Source: Bog-159 sp963785255
Lineage (GTDB): Bacteria; Acidobacteriota; Terriglobia; Bryobacterales; Bryobacteraceae
Assembly (NCBI GenBank): GCA_963785255.1
Contig: CAWAUR010000008.1
Location: forward strand, 305,744 to 369,743
Length of the DNA: 64,000 nt
Reading direction: 5' to 3'
Positions within the stretch are counted from its first letter, which is position 1; each line of letters begins with the position of its first letter. Below are positions 1 through 9,375 of the stretch, piece by piece. Made by a program: the position numbers and the translations under genes. The notes beneath the pieces are model-generated. The model saw nothing but the letters and a program-made list of their open reading frames with translations, searched no databases and was not told the origin of the DNA.

Positions 1-333
1 ACGCCCGCCGATCGCGAGCGCGTGGAGAAGGAACTAGAAGACCGCTACGGTCCGGTGCCCGACGCGGTGCGCAATCTGCTCGAATATTCAGGTTTGAAAA
101 CGGCCGCCGAGAAGTTGGGCATCGAAGCCATCGACCGGCGGCATACGCTGCTCAACGTCAAGTTCCATCCGGAAACCCATATCGATCCCGCGCGGCTGAT
201 GAATCTGGTCAGTCACACGCGGGGCGCGCAATTTACGCCGGCTGGCGTGCTGATGCTGCCGCTAGATGGCGCGTCGGCGCCGGGGGAGATATTGGGATTT
301 TTGAAGCAGCGTTTCGAGCAATTACAGGTGTAG
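1..333 (+). CDS. mfd: Transcription-repair coupling factor Mfd, C-terminal fragment
   Basis: The frame is open from base 1 to a TAG at 331-333 and gives the last 110 residues of the protein. The sequence begins inside the run ADRERVEKELEDRYG, followed by PVPDAVRNLLEY, which is typical of the TRCF C-terminal domain (D7). In this family D7 holds the UvrA-binding surface in check until Mfd is bound to stalled RNA polymerase. The helicase domains lie upstream of the window, so the start is not visible. A palindromic repeat follows the stop directly. Confidence 0.85.
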   Translation, partial: TPADRERVEKELEDRYGPVPDAVRNLLEYSGLKTAAEKLGIEAIDRRHTLLNVKFHPETHIDPARLMNLVSHTRGAQFTPAGVLMLPLDGASAPGEILGFLKQRFEQLQV

Positions 334-340
334 CCGCGCG

Positions 341-421
341 GGACCGCTCCCTTACGGTCGCGGCTCGGCAAAGAATGATCTCGCTCGGTTTACTGAGCCG
401 TGGCCGTAAGGAGCGGTTTCC
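341..421. repeat. REP-like palindromic repeat, short copy
   Basis: Left arm 341-368 (core ACCGCTCCCTTACGGTCG) and right arm 395-421 are imperfect reverse complements around a loop of about 26 bases. The same core returns in a longer palindrome at 14900-15099, so this is a dispersed family. It lies between mfd and the toxin-antitoxin operon, where it could fold as a hairpin at the 3' end of the mfd transcript. Confidence 0.75.
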
Positions 422-460
422 TAAGTGCATTCTGCGTATTCACAACGTGCGCACAATGTG

Positions 461-475
461 GTACCCTACATGTAC
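461..475. promoter_or_regulatory. Candidate operator or promoter of the tacAT operon
   Basis: The stretch contains a perfect 8-bp palindrome TACATGTA at 467-474, flanked by two GTAC tetramers, 20 bases before the antitoxin ATG. Ribbon-helix-helix antitoxins of this family usually bind palindromes overlapping their own promoter, so autorepression here is plausible. This rests only on position and symmetry. Confidence 0.3.
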
Positions 476-493
476 ATACACGCGAGAGAGTTC

Positions 494-787
494 ATGCCAA
501 CTGTGCGTACCAACGCGAAGCGGGAGCGGGGCGAAACCATTAACCTCCGCGCCAGCCATAAGCAAAAAGCGCTTATCGACCGCGCCGCCCAGGCGCTCGG
601 CCGGAGCCGGTCGGATTTCATGCTGGATACCGCTTGCCGGGAAGCCGAGTCGGTTCTGCTCGACCGGCGCTATTTCTTCCTGGCTGAAGACGACTTCAAG
701 AAGTTCGTCGCCCTCCTCGATAGACCGCCCAAGGACAATCCCAGGCTGCGGCGGCTCCTCCACACCAAGGCGCCCTGGGAGCGATGA
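494..787 (+). CDS. tacA: TacA-type (DUF1778) antitoxin
   Basis: This 97-residue protein has the ribbon-helix-helix N-terminus of DUF1778 antitoxins (GETINLRASHKQKALIDRAA, then SRSDFMLDTACREAE). Its C-terminal tail (YFFLAEDDFKKFVALLD) is the part that in this family wraps and neutralises the GNAT toxin. The ATG at 494 is preferred to the upstream in-frame ATG at 425 because GAGAG lies just before it and the family begins here. The stop overlaps the toxin start by four bases, so the two are translationally coupled. Confidence 0.85.
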   Translation: MPTVRTNAKRERGETINLRASHKQKALIDRAAQALGRSRSDFMLDTACREAESVLLDRRYFFLAEDDFKKFVALLDRPPKDNPRLRRLLHTKAPWER

Positions 788-1302
788 CGGCGGACGCCGG
801 CCAGATCGGTCCGCCTGAGAAGCTCTCCGCTGAGCACGATGTTTCCGAATTCGATTCCGGCGAACTTATGCTGGACAGTTGGCTGCGGCGGCGCGCCTTG
901 CATAATGAAGCGAGCGGCGCTTCACGCACCTACGTCGTCTGTGCCGGCCTGAAGGTGGTGGGGTACTACGCTCTTTCGGCAGGCGCGATCGCGCATACGC
1001 ATGCACCCGGGCAAATCAAGCGCAATATGCCGGACCCCATTCCCGTCGTCGTCTTGGGCAGGCTTGCCGTCCACAAGAGCTTTCATGGAAAGGGCGTTGG
1101 AACGGGCCTGCTGCGCGATGCGCTACTGCGGACTCTCCAGGCGGCGCAAATCGCGGGCGTCCGTGCCATCCTCGTACACGCCCTCTCTGAGGCTGCCAAA
1201 CGGTTCTATGAAAAGTATGGATTTGTTGCGTCGCCGGTCGATCCCATGACAGTCATGATCACCACGGCAGAGGCGGCGAAAATGCTTGGTGGCCAGCCAT
1301 AG
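784..1302 (+). CDS. tacT: TacT-type GNAT toxin
   Basis: The product is a 172-residue GNAT acetyltransferase. It shows LGRLAVHKSFHGKGVGTGLL, which is beta-4 and the acetyl-CoA pyrophosphate-binding loop, and RFYEKYGF, where the tyrosine sits at the usual catalytic place. TacT toxins acetylate the amino group of charged elongator tRNAs and stop translation. The ATG at 784 overlaps the antitoxin stop (ATGA). The antitoxin-first order and the domain pairing identify a type II toxin-antitoxin module. The aminoacyl-tRNA target is inferred from the family. Confidence 0.85.
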   Translation: MTADAGQIGPPEKLSAEHDVSEFDSGELMLDSWLRRRALHNEASGASRTYVVCAGLKVVGYYALSAGAIAHTHAPGQIKRNMPDPIPVVVLGRLAVHKSFHGKGVGTGLLRDALLRTLQAAQIAGVRAILVHALSEAAKRFYEKYGFVASPVDPMTVMITTAEAAKMLGGQP

Positions 1303-1341
1303 CTAACAACGGTGCGGCGTTCGTGATGCATCCAATGGCGG

Positions 1342-1371
1342 TTGACGGAAGACCTCGCGCGATGCTAAGCT
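1342..1371 (+). promoter_or_regulatory. Candidate sigma-70 promoter of the ATP synthase operon
   Basis: TTGACG (1342-1347) and TAAGCT (1366-1371) are separated by 18 bases and lie 46 bases before the first ATP synthase gene. The -35 is close to consensus and the -10 is weaker. No other start signal is evident in the 115-base gap. Confidence 0.4.
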
Positions 1372-1417
1372 GTCTGAATTAAAGCCGCATCTTTTCAGGC
1401 CTTTCCAGTCAATCCAA

Positions 1418-1870
1418 ATGGATGCCACGCTCCACGCTCTGAGTAGGATTTTGCTGCGGGCAATCCCTACATTTCTACTGGTCTACTTCCTCCACTTCTA
1501 TCTGAAGTACATCTTCTTCAAGCCTCTCGCCAAGGTGCTCGCCGAGCGTTACGATGCCACCGAAGGCGCCCGCAAGCGCGCCGCCGAGAGTCTGGAAAAA
1601 GCCGCCGCCAAGACCGCCGAATACGAAGCGGCCCTGCGCGCGGCGCGCGTCGAAGTGTATCAGCAGCAGGAGCAGTTGCATCGCCGCCTGCAGGAAGAAG
1701 AGGCTGCCCAGATACATGCCGCCCGCGAGCAGGCCGAAGCCGCCGTGCGCGATGCCAAAGCCAAGCTGGCCGCGGAGATCGAGCAAGCCAAAACGGATCT
1801 CGCCGCCGAGAGCGATGCGCTGGCCAGCCAGATCGCCGATACCATTCTCGATCGGGGCGCCGCCGCATGA
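1418..1870 (+). CDS. atpF': ATP synthase Fo subunit b' (first b-type subunit)
   Basis: The 150-residue protein has one N-terminal membrane helix (about residues 12-34, IPTFLLVYFLHFYLKYIFF) followed by a long charged alanine-rich helix up to the C-terminus, the peripheral-stalk architecture of b subunits. Together with the next gene it should form a heterodimeric stator joining Fo to F1. The b'-b gene pair is usual in photosynthetic and several other phyla. Its stop overlaps the next start by four bases. The assignment as b' rather than b is by gene order only. Confidence 0.8.
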   Translation: MDATLHALSRILLRAIPTFLLVYFLHFYLKYIFFKPLAKVLAERYDATEGARKRAAESLEKAAAKTAEYEAALRAARVEVYQQQEQLHRRLQEEEAAQIHAAREQAEAAVRDAKAKLAAEIEQAKTDLAAESDALASQIADTILDRGAAA

Positions 1871-2475
1871 AACGTCTGGCTGCCCCCACGCTGCTTCTGC
1901 TGCTTGTCGCCACAGTACCGGTCCGCGCGCAATCGCAAGAAAGCGAGGCGCAAAAAGTGGCGGAATCGACCGGCGTCACCGAGCATGGTCCGGGCATCTT
2001 TTGGGGCTGGTTGAATTTTATTCTGCTGGCCGGGGGCTTGGGCTATGTGATCAAGAAGAATGCCGGTCCCTACTTCGCGCAACGGTCGCTCGAGATTCGC
2101 AAAGGCATGGTGGATGCCGAAGCCGCGCGCGCCGAGTCTGACGCGAAGGTGGCAGAAGTGGAGCGCCGCCTGGCCAATCTGGGAACGGAAATCGAGGAAC
2201 TGCGCCGCGGCGCGCAAGAAGAAGGCGAAGCCGAGGGGGAACGCGTGCGCAAGGAAGCTGCCGCCGAAATGGCCAAGATCCGCATGCACATGACCGAAGA
2301 GATCGCCGCGGCCGGCAAATCGGCGACGTTGGAACTCCGCCGTTACGCGGCGGAACTCGCCTTGAGCCTGGCCGAGCGCAAGATCGCGGCGCGCGTTACT
2401 CCCGAAACTCAGGATCGCCTGGTGCGCATCTTCGTGGCCACCATGGTCCACGCTTCCGCCGCCCAGCGCAATTAG
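1867..2475 (+). CDS. atpF: ATP synthase Fo subunit b
   Basis: The 202-residue protein has a cleavable-looking signal peptide (LLLLLVATVPVRA, about residues 7-20), a short exposed segment, a membrane helix (about 44-62, GIFWGWLNFILLAGGLGYV), and a long coiled-coil region rich in E, A and R. A signal peptide on a b subunit is unusual against E. coli but occurs in acidobacterial and delta-proteobacterial proteins. It is the second stator helix, coupled by overlap to the b' gene. Confidence 0.85.
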   Translation: MKRLAAPTLLLLLVATVPVRAQSQESEAQKVAESTGVTEHGPGIFWGWLNFILLAGGLGYVIKKNAGPYFAQRSLEIRKGMVDAEAARAESDAKVAEVERRLANLGTEIEELRRGAQEEGEAEGERVRKEAAAEMAKIRMHMTEEIAAAGKSATLELRRYAAELALSLAERKIAARVTPETQDRLVRIFVATMVHASAAQRN

Positions 2476-2485
2476 GTCAATCGAT

Positions 2486-3037
2486 ATGACGCACTCCGCC
2501 CTCGCCTCCCGATACGCCAACGCCCTGGTGGATGTGGCTATGGGTCACAAGTCACCGATGGACCCGCACCAGTTGCTGCGCGAGCTGCGCGGCTTCGAGG
2601 ATGTGCAAGCCGGATCGGCCGAATTGCGCACGGCGCTGGCCTCGCCTTCCGTGCCGCTGCCCCGTAAACGAGCGGTCGTCGGAGCGCTGGCCGCGCGTTT
2701 GGGCCTCTCGCGCGTGGCGCGTAATTTTTTGCTGGTCCTCTCAGATCATCGCCGCATCGCAATGCTGGCGGAGATCCTGGAAGCTTTCGACCTATTATCG
2801 GACGAGCGGCTCGGTTTCGTGCGCGCCGAAGTCAGTTCCGCGCGCGAGTTGGATCAGCCGCTGCGCGACGCTTTGGCGCATGAATTGGAGCATCTCACGG
2901 GAAAGAAAGTACGCATGCGCTTCGCGGTAGATCGCGGGTTATTGGGCGGCCTGGTGGCCCGCATCGGTTCCACCGCTTACGATGGCTCGGTGCGCGGACA
3001 GTTACAGGCCTTGGGCAAACGCCTGGCCGCGGGCTAA
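2486..3037 (+). CDS. atpH: ATP synthase F1 subunit delta
   Basis: The protein has 183 residues, a normal length for delta/OSCP. The N-terminal helical domain begins with SALASRYANALVDVA, and the C-terminus carries GLLGGLVARIGSTAYDGSVRGQL, the conserved delta signature. It ties the b stalk to the top of the alpha3beta3 head. It starts ten bases after atpF with an AGG just upstream. A palindromic repeat separates it from atpA. Confidence 0.93.
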   Translation: MTHSALASRYANALVDVAMGHKSPMDPHQLLRELRGFEDVQAGSAELRTALASPSVPLPRKRAVVGALAARLGLSRVARNFLLVLSDHRRIAMLAEILEAFDLLSDERLGFVRAEVSSARELDQPLRDALAHELEHLTGKKVRMRFAVDRGLLGGLVARIGSTAYDGSVRGQLQALGKRLAAG

Positions 3038-3048
3038 AAGAATTCTGA

Positions 3049-3142
3049 AACCACAGATGAACACAGATGCACACAGATAACCGCAGACTCAGGCGAATCG
3101 GGCATCGGTCTTATCTGTGTTTATCTGTGTCCATCTGTGGTT
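3049..3142. repeat. Inverted repeat of the CCACAGATG type between atpH and atpA
   Basis: Two 32-base arms (3049-3080 and 3111-3142) are nearly perfect reverse complements. Each is built from the monomer ACACAGAT repeated three times and ends in CCACAGATG. The element fills most of the 121-base gap between atpH and atpA and would form a strong hairpin in the operon transcript. I recall similar repeats as frequent in Acidobacteria, Planctomycetes and Verrucomicrobia, but did not check this. Confidence 0.9.
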
Positions 3143-3158
3143 CCAAGTAGAGGTTTGA

Positions 3159-4689
3159 ATGGCTCAAATTCGAGCGGACGAAATAACCACTCTCCTCCGT
3201 CAGGAGATTGAAAATTACGAAGGCGCGATCGACGTCTCCGAAACCGGATCGGTGATCTCGGTGGGCGATGGCATCGCCCGCATTCATGGCCTGGAACGCG
3301 TCATGTCCGGAGAACTGATCGAGTTCCCCCACGACGTGGCGGGCATCGCCATGAACCTGGAAGAAGACCAGGTGGGCGCCGTGCTGTTGGGCGAAGCCAC
3401 CGAGATCAAGGAAGGCGACGAGGTGCGCCGCACCGGCCGCATCATGTCCGTACCCGTGGGCGAAGCCATGATCGGGCGCGTGGTCAATGCGCTGGGCAAG
3501 CCTATCGACGACAAAGGTCCCATCCACACCACCCAGTTCAATGCCATCGAACGCCTGGCGCCCGGCGTAGTCGACCGGATGCCCGTGAAAGAGCCGCTGC
3601 AGACCGGCATCAAGGCTATCGACGCCATGATCCCCATCGGCCGCGGCCAGCGCGAATTGATCATCGGCGACCGGCAGACCGGCAAGACCGCGATAGCGCT
3701 CGACACCATCATCAATCAAAAGGGCGGCGACGTCATTTGCATCTATGTCGCGATCGGCCAGAAGCGCTCCACGGTTGCGCAGGTGGTCAAGACGCTGGAA
3801 GACGCGGGCGCCATGGAATACACCATCGTGGTGCTGGCTTCGGCTTCCGATCCCGCGCCTATGCAGTACATCGCGCCCTACGCCGGATGCGCCATCGGCG
3901 AGTATTTCCGAGATACCAAACGCCACGCGCTTTGTATCTACGACGATCTTTCGAAGCATGCCGCGGCCTATCGCGAAATCTCGCTGCTGCTGCGGCGTCC
4001 GCCCGGCCGCGAAGCGTATCCCGGCGATGTCTTCTATCTGCACAGCCGCCTGCTGGAGCGCGCGGCCAAGCTCAACGACGAAAATGGCGGCGGCTCGCTG
4101 ACCGCGCTGCCCTTCATCGAAACGCAAGCAGGCGACGTTTCGGCTTACATTCCGACCAACGTCATCTCCATCACCGACGGCCAGATCTACCTGATCGCCG
4201 ATCTGTTCAACTCCAACATTCGTCCGGCCATCGACGTAGGTATTTCAGTTAGCCGCGTAGGCGGCAGCGCGCAGATCAAAGCCATGCGGCAGGTGGCCGG
4301 CACGTTGCGTCTCGACATGGCGCAGTTCCGCGATCTGGCGGCCTTCGCGCAATTCGGTTCCGATCTGGATAAAGCATCGCTCGCGCAGCTCAATCGCGGC
4401 AAGCACCTGGTGGAAGTTCTGAAGCAAGGTCAGTTCGAGCCGCTGCCTGTCGAAAAGCAGATCCTCATCGTCTTCGCCGGCACGCAAGGTTATCTCGACG
4501 ATCTCCCGGTCGAGCAGGTGCGCAAATTCGAAGCGGAATTGTACCGCTTCGTCGACAACGCGCACCGCGCGCTGCTAGCCAAGATCGTCGAAAAGAAAAT
4601 CCTGGACGACGCTCTCCGCGCGGAAATTGGCGCGGTGATCAAGGAATTCAAGGACCGCTTCGTCGCCGAGCAGCCCGCGGCCACCGCGC

Positions 4690-4697
<8 letters not shown>
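3159..4697 (+). CDS. atpA: ATP synthase F1 subunit alpha
   Basis: The 512-residue protein has the family's usual length. It shows the N-terminal beta barrel, Walker A GDRQTGKT near residue 170, and the alpha/beta signature PAIDVGISVSRVG. Alpha binds non-catalytic nucleotide and alternates with beta in the F1 head. GAGGTTTGA just before the ATG fits as ribosome binding site and resembles the one before atpD. The 3' end overlaps atpG by eight bases. Confidence 0.98.
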
Positions 4698-5547
<850 letters not shown>

Positions 5548-5553
5548 AAAGTA

Positions 5554-6030
5554 GGGGTTAGGGTCTAGGGATTAGGGACTAGGGACAAGTAGCGCCGGGT
5601 GGCGCGTCAACCCTAGTCCCCAGCCCCTAGTCTCCAGCCCCTCAAGACGGGGTTAGGGTCTAGGGATTAGGGACTAGGGACAAGTAGCGCCGGGTGGCGC
5701 GTCAACCCTAGTCCCCAGCCCCTAGTCTCCAGCCCCTTAAGACGGGGTTAGGGTCTAGGGATTAGGGACTAGGGACAAGTAGCGCCGGGTGGCGCGTCAA
5801 CCCTAGTCCCCAGCCCCTAGTCTCCAGCCCCTCAAGACGGGGTTAGGGTCTAGGGATTAGGGACTAGGGACAAGTAGCGCCGGGTGGCGCGTCAACCCTA
5901 GTCCCCAGCCCCTAGTCTCCAGCCCCTTAAGACGGGGTTAGGGTCTAGGGATTAGGGACTAGGGTTCAGCGGCAGTGGTTCGGCTCCAGCCCCTAGTCCC
6001 TAGCCCCCAGCCCCTAGTCCCCAGCCCCTA
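5554..6030. repeat. 95-bp tandem repeat array, G-rich, between atpG and atpD
   Basis: The word GGTTAGGG recurs at 5556, 5651, 5746, 5841 and 5936, an exact 95-base period giving four full units and a partial fifth. Each unit starts with five G-runs (one of four G, four of three G) separated by TTA, TCTA, ATTA and ACTA, and ends with the C-rich complement, so a unit can form a hairpin or a G-quadruplex. The only difference seen alternates between units (CTCAAGACGG, CTTAAGACGG), as if a 190-base dimer had been duplicated. The last portion (about 5966-6030) is divergent but keeps the CCCCTAGTCCC words. A fragment of the same repeat lies at 41268-41293. Confidence 0.95.
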
Positions 6031-6041
6031 AAGAGGTTCGA

Positions 6042-7484
6042 ATGAACAACGGTAACGCATTAGGAAAAGTCGTCCAGGTCGCCGGCCCGGCCGTAGACTG
6101 CCAGTTCCCGGAAGGCCAGATTCCTCTGGTCTACACGGCCATCCGTATCACCAGCGAGGGCTTCGACGTCCCCGCGCCTATCGATATTATTTGCGAAGTG
6201 GAGCAGCACATCGGCGAAGGCCGCGTGCGGACCATCGCGCTGCAACCCACTGAAGGTCTCGTCCGCGGCATGCACGCGCAGAGCCTCGGGCATCCCGTGG
6301 AGGTGCCCGTGGGCAACGAGACACTAGGCCGCGTGATGAACGTCATCGGCGAGCCCGTCGATAAGATGGGACCCATCGAAGCCAAGAAGTTTTATCCCAT
6401 TCATCGCCCCGCGCCCTCGTTCGAAGATCAATCCACGCGGCAGGAGATGTTCGAGACCGGCATCAAGGTCATCGATCTGATCGAGCCGTATCTACGCGGC
6501 GGTAAGATCGGTCTGTTCGGCGGCGCGGGAGTAGGCAAGACGGTTATCATTCAAGAACTGATCCACAACATCGCCATGAAACATGGCGGCGTGTCGGTGT
6601 TCTCCGGCGTCGGCGAGCGCACCCGCGAAGGCAACGACCTGTGGCTCGAAATGCAGGAATCCGGCATCGTGGACCCGCACGATTACACTAAGTCCAAGGT
6701 GGCCCTGGTCTACGGCCAGATGACCGAACCGCCTGGCGCCCGCCTGCGTGTGGGACTGACCGGTCTCACGGTGGCCGAGTATTTCCGCGACGAGCAGCAT
6801 CAGGATGTGCTGCTGTTCATCGACAACATTTTCCGCTTTACGCAAGCCGGATCGGAAGTCTCCGCGCTGCTCGGCCGCATGCCGTCCGCCGTGGGATACC
6901 AACCTAACCTGGCCAGCGAAATGGGCGAGTTACAAGAGCGTATTACTTCGACTAAGAGCGGGTCGATCACTTCCGTGCAGGCTATTTACGTGCCGGCCGA
7001 CGACTACACCGATCCCGCGCCGGCCACGGCATTCGCGCACCTTGACGCCACTACTAACCTGTCGCGCGCCATCTCGGAATTGGGTATTTATCCCGCTGTC
7101 GATCCGCTGGCTTCTACTTCACGCATCCTCGATGCGCGCATCATTGGCGACGAACACTACAACGTGGCGCAATCCGTCAAAGGAGTCTTGCAACGCTACA
7201 AGGACTTACAGGATATCATCGCCATCCTGGGCATCGATGAGTTATCCGACGAAGACAAGCTCACTGTGTCCCGGGCGCGCAAGATCCAGCGCTTCCTTTC
7301 GCAACCTTTCAACGTCGCCGAGCAATTCACCGGCGTTTCGGGCAAATATGTGAAGCTGGCCGACACCATTCGCGGCTTCAAGGAGATCGTGGAAGGCAAA
7401 CACGATTCGCTTCCCGAGCAGGCTTTCTACATGCAAGGGACTATCGAAGACGTAGCGGAGCGCGCCAAGGCGCTGCAGAACTAA
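6042..7484 (+). CDS. atpD: ATP synthase F1 subunit beta
   Basis: The 480-residue protein is the catalytic F1 subunit. Walker A GGAGVGKT lies near residue 160, followed by the GERTREGNDL segment with the catalytic glutamate, the LLFIDNIFRFTQAGSEVSA Walker B region, and PAVDPLASTSR. It makes ATP from ADP and phosphate at the alpha-beta interface. GAGGTTCGA precedes the ATG. It follows the tandem array, so its translation depends on a transcript carrying that structure or on an internal promoter. Confidence 0.98.
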   Translation: MNNGNALGKVVQVAGPAVDCQFPEGQIPLVYTAIRITSEGFDVPAPIDIICEVEQHIGEGRVRTIALQPTEGLVRGMHAQSLGHPVEVPVGNETLGRVMNVIGEPVDKMGPIEAKKFYPIHRPAPSFEDQSTRQEMFETGIKVIDLIEPYLRGGKIGLFGGAGVGKTVIIQELIHNIAMKHGGVSVFSGVGERTREGNDLWLEMQESGIVDPHDYTKSKVALVYGQMTEPPGARLRVGLTGLTVAEYFRDEQHQDVLLFIDNIFRFTQAGSEVSALLGRMPSAVGYQPNLASEMGELQERITSTKSGSITSVQAIYVPADDYTDPAPATAFAHLDATTNLSRAISELGIYPAVDPLASTSRILDARIIGDEHYNVAQSVKGVLQRYKDLQDIIAILGIDELSDEDKLTVSRARKIQRFLSQPFNVAEQFTGVSGKYVKLADTIRGFKEIVEGKHDSLPEQAFYMQGTIEDVAERAKALQN

Positions 7485-7487
7485 CTT

Positions 7488-7907
7488 ATGGCTAACTTGC
7501 TGGCACTTGAAGTCGTCACGCCCGAGCGCCTGTTGGTGCGCGAAGATGTTACTGCCGTGCAGGCCCCCGCGGTCACCGGCTATCTGGGCATCTTACCGGG
7601 CCACGCGCCGCTGGTGGCGGAGTTAGGCACCGGTTTCCTGAATTACGAAGCCGGAGGTAAGCGCTGGTATTTGGCGGTGCACGGCGGCTATATCGAGATC
7701 TTAGCCGACCACCTGCGCGTGCTGGCCACGGTCGCCGAGCGCGCCGAGGAGATCGACGTGGAGCGAGCCAGGCAAGCGCTGAAGCGTGCGCAGGAGCAGA
7801 TGTTCAATCCATCGCTGGGCGTCGATCCGGCGTTCGCCTTGGGCGCCATGCAGCGCGCGCAGGCCAGGTTGGATGCCGCCGCGCAGAAGCAGACGGCGGG
7901 TAATTAG
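7488..7907 (+). CDS. atpC: ATP synthase F1 subunit epsilon
   Basis: The 139-residue protein has the N-terminal beta sandwich (LALEVVTPERLLVREDV, then GYLGILPGHAPLVAELGTG) and a C-terminal helical hairpin (ERARQALKRAQEQM). Epsilon joins gamma at the foot of the central stalk and can inhibit ATP hydrolysis. It begins three bases after atpD and ends the visible operon. The genes for a and c are not in this window. Confidence 0.96.
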   Translation: MANLLALEVVTPERLLVREDVTAVQAPAVTGYLGILPGHAPLVAELGTGFLNYEAGGKRWYLAVHGGYIEILADHLRVLATVAERAEEIDVERARQALKRAQEQMFNPSLGVDPAFALGAMQRAQARLDAAAQKQTAGN

Positions 7908-7981
7908 GGCCGCGTTGCAGGCATCAGGCACGCGCCATCCAGAAACATATCGGAAATGTGGGGCAGGCACTCTGCCCAATG

Positions 7982-9316
7982 TCACTTAGTTTTCTCCTTC
8001 CTGAAGGGGAACCCAGGCTGCCGACGCCAGAGTTCGCGCGGGTAGGAACGAGGCCGTTTTCGTTTGGGCAAGGTGCATTGCGCCGCCAATTCGAGAACAC
8101 GTTGAAACTCCCGCTGGAATTGTGCTGGGGTGGTGGCCGCCGCCAGTTTGTGCCAAGCGCAATCCACTACGTTGAGGACCTGTGAAAAGCTGAGTTGCCG
8201 CGGGTCCAGCCGGTTTTGGCGGGCGGCCAGACACATGATGGCGCGCACCAGGTTGTAAGCGCAGACCGCCATGTATAACTCCTTGTCCAGCATATCCGGA
8301 CTCTTCACGGCCACATGATGCAGGCGCACGGTTCGTTTCAGGGCGCGCAGGTCCGTCTCAATCTTCCAGCGCCCGCCGTAGAGGGTAGCGATTTCCTTCT
8401 GCGGATCCGTCAGCGTAGTGAACAGGTATAGCCATTGTTTGGACTTGCCGCGCCCCACGCGCACTGCGATCAAGCGACCCTCGACCTTGGCCTGTGGCGG
8501 CACACGATGGTGTTTCCCCCCATCGAAACGGCTGGCCTGCCAGTTCACCGCATACGCTCCTTCGCGCGCGATCGGCTCCCCCATCAGCTTCTGGGCGCGC
8601 GCCTGGGTGAGCCGCAGCACCACTCCTAAGCCCCGCTGCTGCGCTTCCCAAGCTACCCAGAGAACCCCGAAATTGCGGTCTCCCAGGATCACCGCGCCGG
8701 CCGGCAACCCATCCAGCGCACGGCTTGCCAACTCTTGTTCGCTAACCGCTTGGGCGCCATACATGGGACCCCATTGGGGGGCCTCCGCCAGAGCCGTGTG
8801 CATCTCGTGCAACACCACCATCCGCACCACCGGCCAGTGGCTGACACCATGCTGATTCTGCGCCGGCGGATAGCTGCCCACCAGCTCTCGGCTATGTTCC
8901 AGATCCAGCGCGGTGCCGTCCAGCAGATACACCCGCCGCACCCCGGGTTCGTCCAGTCCCAATAGCTGGCGGAGGCGCACAATGATTTCCTGCATCACTT
9001 GTCTGCATAATAGCGTGGGCAACTTCTGGCGTGCCTGGCAATAGCCACCCGTGTGGCAAGAGATGCGTTGCTCGCGCACGCGTTGGCAGGTCTGCAACAG
9101 CGGCTCGGCGGCTCCCTGGACTAACAGTTGCACCGCGGCCGCCAGCGTGCCCACCCGGTGCAGCCGCTGCAATATCATGAGCCACAGCACCACGGGCACC
9201 GCATATATGCCGCGCCGGATGCGCAAGCCCGCCTGAATTTGCATATACTCCAGCACGCCTGCTGTCAGCGCGCGTTGATACAACTCCAGGACGGAGCCGA
9301 GATCAGGGGAGGTCAT
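7982..9316 (-). CDS. IS4-family DDE transposase
   Basis: This is a transposase of about 444 residues. Visible motifs are LLDGTAL (first Asp), ILGDRNFG (second Asp with the DxxF pattern), and LYGGRWKIETDLRALKRT, the Y-(2)-R-(3)-E-(6)-K signature of IS4 transposases. It catalyses cut-and-paste movement of the element. The ATG at 9316 is chosen; a TTG at 9334 would add six residues. The stop lies inside the left terminal repeat. The basic C-terminus (PKRKRPRSYPRELW) is typical of DNA-binding tails. Confidence 0.9.
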   Translation of the reverse strand: MTSPDLGSVLELYQRALTAGVLEYMQIQAGLRIRRGIYAVPVVLWLMILQRLHRVGTLAAAVQLLVQGAAEPLLQTCQRVREQRISCHTGGYCQARQKLPTLLCRQVMQEIIVRLRQLLGLDEPGVRRVYLLDGTALDLEHSRELVGSYPPAQNQHGVSHWPVVRMVVLHEMHTALAEAPQWGPMYGAQAVSEQELASRALDGLPAGAVILGDRNFGVLWVAWEAQQRGLGVVLRLTQARAQKLMGEPIAREGAYAVNWQASRFDGGKHHRVPPQAKVEGRLIAVRVGRGKSKQWLYLFTTLTDPQKEIATLYGGRWKIETDLRALKRTVRLHHVAVKSPDMLDKELYMAVCAYNLVRAIMCLAARQNRLDPRQLSFSQVLNVVDCAWHKLAAATTPAQFQREFQRVLELAAQCTLPKRKRPRSYPRELWRRQPGFPFRKEKTK

Positions 9317-9375
9317 AGCTAAAACATATACCAAATGAAATGTTTTACGCTACGGTAGGAGTAGATTCCGGTTCC

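Noticed and set aside
3111..4127. Minus-strand frame of 338 codons across atpA
   Set aside because: It is antisense to the strongly conserved alpha subunit and begins inside a palindromic repeat.
5554..6030. Possible CRISPR array
   Set aside because: The 95-base units are repeats throughout without unique spacers, and no cas gene is near.
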